Positions 26,750 to 34,962 of a DNA stretch of 64,000 bases are shown piece after piece. This DNA comes from Janibacter sp. Soil728. Lineage in GTDB: Bacteria > Actinomycetota > Actinomycetes > Actinomycetales > Dermatophilaceae. The stretch is taken from the NCBI RefSeq assembly GCF_001428305.1, contig NZ_LMRZ01000004.1, forward strand, positions 510,446-574,445. The letters run 5' to 3'. Made by a program: the position numbers and the translations under genes. Position 1 is the first letter of the stretch; each line of letters begins with the position of its first letter. The notes beneath the pieces are model-generated. The model saw only the letters and a list, made by a program, of their open reading frames with translations, searched no databases and was not told the DNA's origin.

Positions 26750-27514
26750 ATGCGCCGCCCAGAGCCCTTGTATCGAGCAATCATCATCATCGCCCGGATC
26801 ATCTTCCTCGTGAACGGCTATCGCTTCACCATCAAGGGTGAGCGCCATGTCCCCAAGCAGGGTGGTGCCGTGATGGCGATCAACCACACCGGGTACATCG
26901 ACTTCGTCCTGGCCGGTCTGGGCGCCCGCAAGAGCGGCCGGTGGGTGCGCTTCATGGCCAAGAAGTCGATCTGGCAGCACAATGTCGCGGGCTTCATCAT
27001 GCGCGGGCTGAAGCACATCCCGGTGGATCGGCGTGCGGGCGGGGCGGCCTTCAAGGAGGCCGTGGCCAAGCTCAGTGACGGCGAGGTCGTCGGCGTCTAC
27101 CCCGAGGCCACCATGTCACGCTCCTTCGAGATCAAGGAGCTGAAGAACGGCACCGCCCGGATGGCGCAGGACTCGGGGACGCCGATCCTGCCGACGATCG
27201 TCTGGGGTGCCCACCGCATCTGGACCAAGGACGTGCCCAAGCGACTGGGCCGCACCAAGTTCCCGATCCACATCACCATCGGGGAACCGATCCACGTCGG
27301 TCCCGACGATGACATCAACGTGGTCACCGAGCGCCTGCGCGGGGTCATGAAGCAGCTGCTCGACGAGACCATCGCGGCCTACCCGAAGCTCACGGGTGAC
27401 GAGCTGCGCTTCTTGCCGGCTCGGCTCGGCGGCACGGCGCCCTCCTACGAGGACGCCTATGCCAAGGACCACAAGGACATGACGCGGGTCAAGGACCAGT
27501 TCACCAAGGAGTGA
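26750..27514 (+). CDS. 1-acyl-sn-glycerol-3-phosphate acyltransferase (PlsC family)
   Basis: Probably acylates lysophosphatidate to phosphatidate in membrane phospholipid synthesis. It is 254 residues. The catalytic HX4D is NHTGYID (His46, Asp51), the acyl-acceptor-binding block is GVYPEATMS (about 121-129), and a hydrophobic N-terminal segment (AIIIIARIIFLV) provides membrane association. Actinobacteria carry several PlsC paralogues, so the exact lipid is uncertain. ATG 26750 is preferred; GTG 26744 is possible. Divergent from valS. Confidence 0.88.
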   Translation: MRRPEPLYRAIIIIARIIFLVNGYRFTIKGERHVPKQGGAVMAINHTGYIDFVLAGLGARKSGRWVRFMAKKSIWQHNVAGFIMRGLKHIPVDRRAGGAAFKEAVAKLSDGEVVGVYPEATMSRSFEIKELKNGTARMAQDSGTPILPTIVWGAHRIWTKDVPKRLGRTKFPIHITIGEPIHVGPDDDINVVTERLRGVMKQLLDETIAAYPKLTGDELRFLPARLGGTAPSYEDAYAKDHKDMTRVKDQFTKE

Positions 27515-27524
27515 GCGACGTCCG

Positions 27525-29339
27525 TCAGGCGGTCAGCGCGAGGTCCCCGACGCCACCTGCCAGTCGGGCGTAGGCCCCGCCGGCCGCGACCAGGCCGGTG
27601 TGCTCCCCCCGCTCGACGATCCGTCCACCCGCGAGGACGAGGATCTCGTCCGCGGAGGCGATGGTGCTCAGCCGGTGGGCGATGGTGATCGTCGTGCGTC
27701 CTCGGGCCAGCGCGTCGAGCGCCGTCTGCAGCTCACGCTCGGTGTCGTTGTCCAGCGCGCTGGTCGCCTCGTCGAGGACGAGGACCGCCGGGTCGCGCAG
27801 CAGGGTGCGGGCGATGGCGATGCGCTGCTTCTCGCCGCCGGAGAAGCGGTGCCCGCGTGCACCGACGACCGTGTCCATCCCGTCGGGCAGGCCGGCCACG
27901 AGGTCGGCCGCCTGGGCGGTTGCGAGCGCCTGCCACAGCTTCGCCTCGGTGGCCTCGGGGTCGGCGAGCAGGAGGTTGGCCCGGATCGTGTCGTGGGCGA
28001 GGTAGGTCTCCTGGGTGACGATGCCGATGATCTGGGTGAGCGTCTGCGGGTCGATGTCGCGCAGGTCGATCCCGTCGACGGTGATCCGTCCCGTGGTCGG
28101 GTCGGCGAGGCGGACGAGTAGCGACGCGAGGGTCGACTTCCCGCTGCCGGTGGCGCCGACGAGCGCCAGGTGCGCGCCAGCAGGCACGCTCGCCGAGATC
28201 TCGTCGAGCGCCAGCCGGTCGCTGCCGGGGTAGCCGTAGGCGACCCCCTCGATCTGCAGGTCGCCGCGCACGGTGGTCGGGTCGAGCGCCACCGGGTCGG
28301 CAGGAGGTGTGACCTCGGGCTCGAGGTCGAGGTAGCCGAAGACCCGGCTGAAGAGGGCCATCGAGGCGACCCAGGAGGCGCCGACGTTGAGCAGGCCCAT
28401 GATCGGGCGGAAGATGCCCGCCTGCAGGGTGGTGAAGGCGATGATCGTGCCGATCGTCATGCCACCTCGCGTCGCGGGCAGTCCGGCGGCCAGGTAGATC
28501 AGCGCGGGGATCGCGGCGAAGACGATCGACATCGTGGCCATCCGCCAGCGGCCGGCGAGCTCGGAGCGCACCTCGAGGTCGACCAGGTCGGTCGAGGTCT
28601 CGGCGAAGCCGGTCGCGCCGCGTTGTGCGGTGCCGAGGGTCTTGGACAGCAGAGCGCCGCTGACGGAGAGCTCCTCGGTGACCTGCGCCTGCAGATCGGC
28701 CAGGCGGCGCTGGCGCTCGGCGGTGATCTGCCGGCGGGTCAGTGCGACCTTGCGCGTGGTCCAGATGGCCGGGGGGAGCACGAGAAGCGAGACCAGCGAC
28801 AGCCGCCAGCTGAGAGCCGCCATGGCGACGGCCGTGGCGACCGCCGTGGTGAGGTTGGACGCGATCGAGACGGCAGTGCTCGTCACGATCGACTGCATGC
28901 CGGCGACGTCCTGGGTGATGCGGGACTGGATCTCGCCGGAGCGGGTCCGGGTGAAGAAGCTCATCGCCTGCCGCTGCAGGTGGGTGAAGACGTCGGTGCG
29001 CAGACGGTGCATGACCGCCTGCCCGATGCGCGTGGAGATCCACGTCTGCTGCACGCCGATGAGCGCGGTCGCGATGGTCACGACCAGCATCCCACCGACG
29101 GCGAGCAGCAGCAGCCGCACGTCCTGGTGGGGGAGGGCGTCGTCGATGATGGCGCGCAGGAGGAAGGGGGAGGCCATCGAGATCAGTGAGCTGGCCACGA
29201 TCAGGGCCACGACCACGGCGACCTGCCAGCGGTAGGGACGGAAGTAGGCGATGACCCGGCGGGCGCTCACGGGGCTCTCGGCGAGCTGGGCGCGATCACG
29301 AGGGTCGATGCGGTGGGCTCTGCTCTTCGGGGTGTCCAT
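27525..29339 (-). CDS. ABC exporter, fused permease and ATPase (MsbA/LmrA-type half-transporter)
   Basis: A 604-residue half-transporter that presumably homodimerises. Residues about 30-330 are the six-TM domain. The nucleotide-binding domain has Walker A GATGSGKST (about 405), Q-loop VTQETYLA, signature FSGGEKQR, Walker B VLVLDEATSALD and an H-loop His in TIAHRLST. There is no peptidase or special domain. It is divergent from a MarR regulator across 84 bp holding an operator, so its substrate is probably a toxic compound sensed by that repressor. Confidence 0.93.
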   Translation of the reverse strand: MDTPKSRAHRIDPRDRAQLAESPVSARRVIAYFRPYRWQVAVVVALIVASSLISMASPFLLRAIIDDALPHQDVRLLLLAVGGMLVVTIATALIGVQQTWISTRIGQAVMHRLRTDVFTHLQRQAMSFFTRTRSGEIQSRITQDVAGMQSIVTSTAVSIASNLTTAVATAVAMAALSWRLSLVSLLVLPPAIWTTRKVALTRRQITAERQRRLADLQAQVTEELSVSGALLSKTLGTAQRGATGFAETSTDLVDLEVRSELAGRWRMATMSIVFAAIPALIYLAAGLPATRGGMTIGTIIAFTTLQAGIFRPIMGLLNVGASWVASMALFSRVFGYLDLEPEVTPPADPVALDPTTVRGDLQIEGVAYGYPGSDRLALDEISASVPAGAHLALVGATGSGKSTLASLLVRLADPTTGRITVDGIDLRDIDPQTLTQIIGIVTQETYLAHDTIRANLLLADPEATEAKLWQALATAQAADLVAGLPDGMDTVVGARGHRFSGGEKQRIAIARTLLRDPAVLVLDEATSALDNDTERELQTALDALARGRTTITIAHRLSTIASADEILVLAGGRIVERGEHTGLVAAGGAYARLAGGVGDLALTA

Positions 29340-29378
29340 ACGGGCCCCTTTCGGTTGTCTCAGTTCGTGATGCTGAGG

Positions 29379-29397
29379 TTACCTCACTATGAGGCAA
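29379..29397. promoter_or_regulatory. MarR operator between ABC exporter and marR-like gene
   Basis: TTACCTCA-CTA-TGAGGCAA is a near-perfect inverted repeat (seven of eight positions per arm). It lies 40 bases upstream of the exporter start and 27 upstream of the MarR start. A TATGGT at 29406-29411 could be the MarR -10, placing the repeat over the -35 and giving a very short leader. Confidence 0.72.
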
Positions 29398-29423
29398 GGG
29401 GGCAATATGGTTATCGTGGTCGC

Positions 29424-29885
29424 ATGACGACGCGGACGCCCGGGCACGGCTCGCAGGACCTTGGTGAGCAGCTCCTGCGGGTGGCACGCGGGCTGCGCCG
29501 GGCGTGGATGGTCGACCTGTCGGAGCACGACCTGTCGCCGCACGAGGCCCGCGCACTGCGGGTGGCAGCAGACCGTGCTGAGTCACCCCGTCTACGGGAC
29601 CTGGCCGACGCCCTGCGCATCGCGCCACGCTCGGTGACCGATGTCGTCGATGCGCTCGAGGCCAAGGGCTATGTCGTTCGTCAGCCCGACCCCGGGGATC
29701 GTCGAGCCAGCGTGGTCGTCGTGACGGACGAGGGGCAGGCGGTCCGCGCGGCCGTGCACGACGCGAGACGACGCACCATGGGCGACCAGATGGGCGCGCT
29801 GAGCGCCGCGCAGCATGACGCTCTCGCGGATGCGCTCACGACGCTCGAGGAGAGTCTCGAGCGCCCCCCTTCCGCATCTCCTTGA
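29424..29885 (+). CDS. MarR-family transcriptional regulator
   Basis: A 153-residue winged-helix repressor. The helix-turn-helix is LRDLADALRIAPRSVTDVVDALEAKGYVVR (about 58-87, split by the usual turn), followed by the wing DPGDRRASVVVVTDEG. Flanking helices form the dimer interface. No ribosome site precedes the ATG; with the likely -10 at 29406-29411 the transcript would be nearly leaderless. It almost certainly controls itself and the divergent exporter through the operator at 29379-29397. The inducer is unknown. Confidence 0.9.
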   Translation: MTTRTPGHGSQDLGEQLLRVARGLRRAWMVDLSEHDLSPHEARALRVAADRAESPRLRDLADALRIAPRSVTDVVDALEAKGYVVRQPDPGDRRASVVVVTDEGQAVRAAVHDARRRTMGDQMGALSAAQHDALADALTTLEESLERPPSASP

Positions 29886-29898
29886 GGTCGTGCGGTCA
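29873..29898. repeat. 22-bp convergent-end element, copy 1 (inverted)
   Basis: On the minus strand CCGCACGACCTCAAGGAG and the following ATGCGG match the two copies at 42456-42508 closely. It spans the MarR stop and the stop of the convergent Nudix-like gene. Confidence 0.65.
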
Positions 29899-30444
29899 GA
29901 AGGAGCTGAGGCCCAGGTGGGCCAGCGCCTGACGCAGCAGCGCGCCGTGACCGCCGGACATCTCCGCCTGCAGACCGGTCTCGCTCGCCTCGTCGGGGGT
30001 CAGCCAGGCGAGGTCGAGGGCGTCCTGCTGCGGGGCGCAGTCACCGCGCACCGGCACGATGTAGCTCAGCGCCACGGCGTGCTGGCGCGGGTCGTGGAAG
30101 GGAGTGACCCCGGGCGTCGGGAAGAACTCGGCCACGGTGAAGGGGACCGGCGAGGCCGGGACGGACGGCAGGGCCATCGGTCCGAGGTCCTTCTCGAGGT
30201 GGCGCACGAGGGCATCGCGCACCCGCTCGTGGTAGTTGACCCGGCCGGCGATGAGCTCGCGGTCCATCGTGCCGGAGTCGGAGGCTCGTAGGAGCAGCCC
30301 GACGGCGACGACGTCGCCGTTCTCCGCGACCCGTACGGGCACGGCGGCCACGTAGAGGATCGGCACGCGTCCGCGGACACCGTCGAGCTCCTCGTGGCTC
30401 AGCCACGCTTCCTGTCGGTCCAGATCCGCCTGCATGTTCGTCAT
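29896..30444 (-). CDS. Nudix-fold hydrolase family protein (DUF4916-like)
   Basis: A 182-residue protein resembling the DUF4916 Nudix-like group (WLSHEELDGVRGRVPILYVAAVPVRV then VGLLLRAS and an AGRV segment). The canonical Nudix box GX5EX7REUXEEXGU is not intact: after AGRVNYHERVRDALVRHLEKDLG the acidic residues are reduced. Catalytic activity is therefore doubtful. It starts 15 bases after the stop of the ECF S-component gene and may be the last gene of the riboswitch-controlled corrinoid operon, though no functional link is known. Confidence 0.7.
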   Translation of the reverse strand: MTNMQADLDRQEAWLSHEELDGVRGRVPILYVAAVPVRVAENGDVVAVGLLLRASDSGTMDRELIAGRVNYHERVRDALVRHLEKDLGPMALPSVPASPVPFTVAEFFPTPGVTPFHDPRQHAVALSYIVPVRGDCAPQQDALDLAWLTPDEASETGLQAEMSGGHGALLRQALAHLGLSSF

Positions 30445-30459
30445 CCTCGCAGACCTCCT

Positions 30460-31248
30460 TCAGGCCGACGAGAACGAGGCCCGCCGTGCCGCGCGGCGCA
30501 GCGAGGCGAGGATCGGGCGGCCGGTCACCGCGATGAGCACGACATTGGTCACGGCGCGCACGAGGTCCCAGCCGAGCGAGGTCGCCAGGTCGAAGGCGAG
30601 GAAGCGCGTGAGGTTCTCCGCGATCGGTGCCCCCGCGACGAAGCTCAGCGCCTGCTCGCCCTGGACGGTGAAGGGCCAGAAGGAGAAGTTGAGTGCCGCG
30701 CCGTAGAGCAACCCGCTCACTGCGCCGTAGGCGCACAGCAAGACGATCTCGGTGGCGCCCTTCGTCCGGGGGAGCAGGCCGGCGCCGAGGCCGACCCATG
30801 CCGCCGCCAGCATCTGGAACGGGAGCCACGGGCCCACCCCTGCCGTGATGAGCGCGCTCGAGGCGAGAGTCGTCGCACCCAGCACGAAGCCGAAGCCGGG
30901 ACCGAAGACCCGGCCGGAGAGGATGAGCAGGAAGAAGACCGTCTCCATCCCCGCGGTCCCCGCACCAAGGGGCCGAAGGGCGGCGCCCACCGCCGAGAGC
31001 ACGCCCAGCATCGCCACCGCCTTGGTGTCCAACCCGCCGTCACTCACCTCGGCGAGCACGACGGCGAGCACGCCGATGAGGATCGCCGCGAAGACGAGCG
31101 GGGCGTCGCCGGAGTGGGACAGGCCGCTGTCCGGCGAGACGAAGAGGGGCCACAGGAAGGCGAAGAGACCCGCGATGCTCGTGATCGCGATGGCCACGAC
31201 GGCACGCGGCCGCAGCTCGATCGCCGTCCGCCGGGGGCTGACGCTCAT
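30460..31248 (-). CDS. ECF transporter S component, predicted corrinoid-specific
   Basis: Substrate-binding membrane subunit of an energy-coupling factor importer. It is 262 residues with about six hydrophobic segments; SLGWDLVRAVTNVVLIAVTGRPIL near the C-terminus and an Arg-rich end resemble S components that precede EcfA/EcfT partners. The family alone does not set specificity. The cobalamin riboswitch upstream of the operon argues for cobalamin or a precursor. Its ATG overlaps the EcfA stop by ATGA, indicating tight coupling. Confidence 0.82.
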   Translation of the reverse strand: MSVSPRRTAIELRPRAVVAIAITSIAGLFAFLWPLFVSPDSGLSHSGDAPLVFAAILIGVLAVVLAEVSDGGLDTKAVAMLGVLSAVGAALRPLGAGTAGMETVFFLLILSGRVFGPGFGFVLGATTLASSALITAGVGPWLPFQMLAAAWVGLGAGLLPRTKGATEIVLLCAYGAVSGLLYGAALNFSFWPFTVQGEQALSFVAGAPIAENLTRFLAFDLATSLGWDLVRAVTNVVLIAVTGRPILASLRRAARRASFSSA

Positions 31249-32870
31249 GCGGTCGGCCTCCCGACGGCAGCCCTGACGGCGGCGACCGTCAGCAGCGGTG
31301 CGGGTGCGAGGACCTTGGCGACCTGCGGTGCGAAGGCCGGCGAGGAGGTGACGACGTCGGCCGTCGGTCCGTCGGCGATGACCTCGCCGTCGGCCATGAC
31401 GACCACCCGGTCGGCGGCCTCCGCGACGAACTCGACGTCGTGCGTCGACAGCAGAACCGTCCGCCCGCGCTCCACCAGAGCACGGAGTGCGCGGGTGAGT
31501 GCCGACTTCGCGGTGTAGTCCAGGCCCCGCGTGGGCTCGTCGAGAAGGAGGACCGGGGGGTCGGCCGTCAGCTGGATGGCCAGCACGAGAGCGAGGCGCT
31601 GCCCCTCGGACAGGTCACGGGGGTGGCGATCAGCAGGGACGCCGGGCGCGATCTCCTGGAGCAGCGCCGCACAGGTCCCGGCACTCACATCGGCGTCGAC
31701 GTCCGCGCGCTCGCACTCGCCACCGACCGTCTCGAGATAGAGCAGGTCGCCGGGGGTCTGCGGGACGAGCCCGACGACCGTGCGTCGCACCGCGGGCCCG
31801 AGCTCGGCGGGGTCGGCGCCGTCGACGGACACGCTGCCGGCTGCCCGCTGACCCGAACCCTGGAGTGCCCACATCAGTGAGGACTTGCCGGCGCCGTTAC
31901 GGCCCATGAGGGCGGAGATGGTCCCCGGCCGAAGGGTGAGGTCCACGTCGTCCACGGCGACCAGCCGGCCGTGGCGGACGCTCACTCCCTTCGCCTCGAG
32001 GCCACCCGGCTGCCCCGGCGGCACTGTGGGAGGGGGGACCTCACCGATCTCCCGGCGAAGGGGGCCCGCCGCGCGTCGTGCGTCGCGCACCGACAGCGGC
32101 AGGGGGGACCACCCGGCCCACCGGCCGAGCTCGACCACCGGCGGCGCCACGCTCGAGGTGACCATCATCTGCGCGGGAGGTCCGTGCTCGACCCGCCCGT
32201 CGACGACGTGGATGACGGAGTCTGCGTGGTGGATGACCCGCTCGATGCGGTGCTCGGCGACGATGACGGTCGTCGAGAGGTCGTGGACGAGCCGGGAGAT
32301 GGCGGCGAGGACGTCCTCGGCAGCCGTCGGGTCGAGCGCGGACGTGGGTTCGTCCAGGACGATGACCTGCGGGTGCTGGGTGAGCACGGCGCCGATCGCC
32401 ACGCGTTGCTGCTGCCCACCGGACAGGTCACGCAGCGGGGCATCGCGCAGATCGGCGATGTCCATGACGTCGAGGACCTCCTCGACGCGACGGCGCATGG
32501 TCTCCGGGGGCAGCCCGAGCTGCTCCATGCCGTAGGCGAGCTCGGCCTCGACCGTCTCGGTGACGAACCCGGCCAGCGGGTCCTGACCGACGACGCCGAC
32601 GACATCGGCCAGGTCCCGCGGACGGTGGGTGGCGATGTCGCGGCCTGCGACGAGGACCCGTCCCCGGAGGTGGCCGCCGGTGAAGTGGGGGACGAGACCG
32701 TTGATCGCGCCCAGCAGCGTGGACTTGCCCGAGCCGGTGCGCCCGACGACGAGGGCCAGCTCACCCTCCTCGATGCTGAGGTCGACATGTGCCAGCGCGG
32801 GGGAGTCGTTGCCGTCGTAGGTGATCGTGACGTCCTCGAAGAGGACGGTGGGTGCGGACGCCCAGCTCAC
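31245..32870 (-). CDS. ECF transporter ATPase, fused EcfA1-EcfA2
   Basis: A 541-residue protein with two ABC domains in one chain. Domain 1 has Walker A GRTGSGKST (about 43-51), signature LSGGQQQR and VIVLDEPTSALD. Domain 2 has GRNGAGKSS (about 330), the divergent signature LSEGQRLAL and VLLLDEPTRGLD. Fused ATPases are known in actinobacterial ECF systems. GTG 32870 overlaps the EcfT stop (GTGA). It powers the importer with EcfT and the S component; one dedicated set here suggests a group I-like, single-substrate transporter. Confidence 0.92.
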   Translation of the reverse strand: MSWASAPTVLFEDVTITYDGNDSPALAHVDLSIEEGELALVVGRTGSGKSTLLGAINGLVPHFTGGHLRGRVLVAGRDIATHRPRDLADVVGVVGQDPLAGFVTETVEAELAYGMEQLGLPPETMRRRVEEVLDVMDIADLRDAPLRDLSGGQQQRVAIGAVLTQHPQVIVLDEPTSALDPTAAEDVLAAISRLVHDLSTTVIVAEHRIERVIHHADSVIHVVDGRVEHGPPAQMMVTSSVAPPVVELGRWAGWSPLPLSVRDARRAAGPLRREIGEVPPPTVPPGQPGGLEAKGVSVRHGRLVAVDDVDLTLRPGTISALMGRNGAGKSSLMWALQGSGQRAAGSVSVDGADPAELGPAVRRTVVGLVPQTPGDLLYLETVGGECERADVDADVSAGTCAALLQEIAPGVPADRHPRDLSEGQRLALVLAIQLTADPPVLLLDEPTRGLDYTAKSALTRALRALVERGRTVLLSTHDVEFVAEAADRVVVMADGEVIADGPTADVVTSSPAFAPQVAKVLAPAPLLTVAAVRAAVGRPTA

Positions 32871-33994
32871 GGGTGGCTCCCTTCGGTCGTGGTGATGCGT
32901 CGCGCCCGGTCGCGCTCGCGGGTGAGCGGGGGCGCCGGGGTGAGGACGGCGGGCAGGATCGCGACGAGCAGGCCCAGCGTGAGCAGCCACGGCAGCGGCG
33001 GCGGGCCGATGGGTGACAAGGGCATGGTGAGCGTGCTCGGCTCCCAGTGTGCGCTGGCGAAGGCAGCCAGGGCGGCGAGTACCCCGCACAGGGCGGTGAT
33101 CGTCTCCGGCAGCCGCCAGGGGGAGGGGCGGTAGGTCGTCCGCGAGACGGCGCTCGACCCGCTGGCCAGACCGAGGGCGCCCAGGAGCACGCCGAGCAGC
33201 AGCAGGGGGAGGCCGACCCACTCGGGGCTCGAGGTGTCGAGGATCCCGTAGCTGCCGACGGCCATGCCGAGCAGCCCCCCGAGGGTGAGCGCGCCGGTCG
33301 TGCGGTGCCGGGCAGGGGAGGTCTCGCCGCGCCGGCCGTAGCCTCGAGAGTCCATCGAGGCGGCCAGCGCCATCGACCGCTCGAGAGTGTCCTCGAGGAC
33401 CGGCATCGCCACCCGTGCGACGGCGCGCAGCCCTCGGGCGCCGTCGCCGCGCAGGAGCCGTGCCCGGTGCACGCGACGGGCGGACTCGGCCAGCTGCGGG
33501 GCGACGCTGATGGCGACGACGATCGCGGTCCCGATCTCCTGCAGGGCTCCCGGGAGGGCGGCCAGCAGCCGCTTGGGGTCGGCCAGTGCATTGGCAGCGC
33601 CGACGCACAGGATCATCGCCGCGAGACGCATCCCCTCGAAGAGCGCGGCCAGCAGACCCTCGAGCCGCAGGTCACCGAGCAGGTTGATCCCGGCCGCCCA
33701 GCTCGGCAGATCGATCTCGGGCAGCGGCAGCAGGAGCACCTCACCCCACTTGAGCCCGACGAGCACGTGCAGGACGAGCCGCAGGGCGATGATGAAGCCG
33801 CCGAGCACCGCGTAGAGCGTGAAGGCGCGCGCCCACGGTGAGTCGGATCGCCGAGCCATGACGACGAAGGTCACCGCTGCTGCCGCGAGCAGCAGCACGA
33901 GCGGGTTGGTCGTCTGCGAGACCGCCACCGCGAGTCCGATGGCCCAGAGCCACCAGGCCCCGGGGTGCACGGCTCGCGGTGTCGAGGAGGGCAC
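32867..33994 (-). CDS. ECF transporter T component (EcfT/CbiQ family)
   Basis: Transmembrane scaffold linking the S component to the ATPases. It is 375 residues with TM segments near 12-60 and 95-130 and a further cluster at the C-terminus. The coupling helices are visible as ARLLRGDGARGL and SMALAASMDSRGYGRRG, matching the Ala-Arg-Gly signatures that dock in the ATPase grooves. The C-terminal 130 residues with extra hydrophobic segments make it longer than typical (about 260). GTG 33994 starts eight bases after the stop of the secreted DUF4430 gene. Confidence 0.88.
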   Translation of the reverse strand: MPSSTPRAVHPGAWWLWAIGLAVAVSQTTNPLVLLLAAAAVTFVVMARRSDSPWARAFTLYAVLGGFIIALRLVLHVLVGLKWGEVLLLPLPEIDLPSWAAGINLLGDLRLEGLLAALFEGMRLAAMILCVGAANALADPKRLLAALPGALQEIGTAIVVAISVAPQLAESARRVHRARLLRGDGARGLRAVARVAMPVLEDTLERSMALAASMDSRGYGRRGETSPARHRTTGALTLGGLLGMAVGSYGILDTSSPEWVGLPLLLLGVLLGALGLASGSSAVSRTTYRPSPWRLPETITALCGVLAALAAFASAHWEPSTLTMPLSPIGPPPLPWLLTLGLLVAILPAVLTPAPPLTRERDRARRITTTEGSHP

Positions 33995-34002
33995 GAAGGG
34001 GG

Positions 34003-34962
34003 TCAGTGTCCCCGGCGTCGTGCCATGGCCAGGGCGCCGCCGCCGAGGACGACGAGCAGACCGCCGCCGATGGCGGTGGGCACGAGCGCCCCACTGCCGG
34101 AGTCGGACTCGGCTCCCGCCGCACGGGTGGTCTCGCCCGCGGGGGCCGAGGTCGAGGTGCTGGAGACCGTGGGTGAGGAGGAGGACTTCCTCTCCCTCTC
34201 GGCATCGGTCCTCTCGGCCTTCGCCTTGCGTGCCGCGGACTGCTTCGCCGCGGCCGACTTCTCCTCGGCCTTCTTGGCTTCCGCCTTCTTCTCGGCTGCC
34301 CTCGTGGCCGTGGCCCGCTGCGCTGCCGACGGCTTCGCAGAGTTCTTCGCCGTGCTGGTGGTCGAGGGCGCGCTGCTGGCCGTCGCGTCCGCACCCGTCC
34401 GCGGGGCCGTGGCGCCGGCGCCCGTCGAAGCCTTCGGCGCAGCGGTGCGGCTGGCGCTCGGGCGGGGGGTGGCGCTGGCGGTGGGCCCGGCCGTCGGCTT
34501 CGGCGCGGCAGAGGTGGGCGCGGGGGCCGGGGGCGGCGCCACGCTCGGTGAGGCTTGGGACCCCAGTCGGAAACCCACTGCGCTGCCCGGTGCCGGGTCA
34601 TACAGGTAGATGCCCGAGCTGGAGTACTGCCACGTGCCACCCGCAGCCGCGTGGTGGAAGGCCCAGTAGTTGTCGGCCGGAGGCATGCGACCACAGGAGA
34701 TGTTGGGCAGCCCGTTGATCTTGCAGACGGCGCCGGGCTGGTTCTGCACCCGCTCGACGGAGAATCCGGCGGACTCCAGAGCGGCGCCAGCCGTGGAGGG
34801 ATCCCCCGGGGCGCAGCGCACGTCGGTCGACGAGGCACTCTGCACCACGACGGTCACCCCGCTCGTGCCGCTGCATCCTGCTGCTTGGGCGGGGGTGGAC
34901 TGGACCAGCGCGCTCCCCGCGAGGAGCGCGCCGAGGCCCAGGCCGGCGAGCAGTCGCCGCAT
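34003..34962 (-). CDS. Secreted, membrane-anchored DUF4430 (transcobalamin-like C-terminal) protein
   Basis: A 319-residue exported protein. Signal peptide residues 1-27. Residues about 29-135 form a DUF4430-type domain, the family that includes the C-terminal beta domain of vertebrate transcobalamin and intrinsic factor; the block CKINGLPNISCGRMPPADNYWAFHHA with paired cysteines is the signature. About 150 residues of Ala/Pro/Ser/Thr then Lys/Glu/Ala-rich linker follow, including a likely coiled coil near 215-250. A TM segment and ARRRGH tail close the protein, so the domain is tethered outside. Start and stop of the previous gene overlap (TGATG). With the upstream alpha-barrel protein it probably forms a corrinoid-capturing pair. 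Confidence 0.85.
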   Translation of the reverse strand: MRRLLAGLGLGALLAGSALVQSTPAQAAGCSGTSGVTVVVQSASSTDVRCAPGDPSTAGAALESAGFSVERVQNQPGAVCKINGLPNISCGRMPPADNYWAFHHAAAGGTWQYSSSGIYLYDPAPGSAVGFRLGSQASPSVAPPPAPAPTSAAPKPTAGPTASATPRPSASRTAAPKASTGAGATAPRTGADATASSAPSTTSTAKNSAKPSAAQRATATRAAEKKAEAKKAEEKSAAAKQSAARKAKAERTDAERERKSSSSPTVSSTSTSAPAGETTRAAGAESDSGSGALVPTAIGGGLLVVLGGGALAMARRRGH

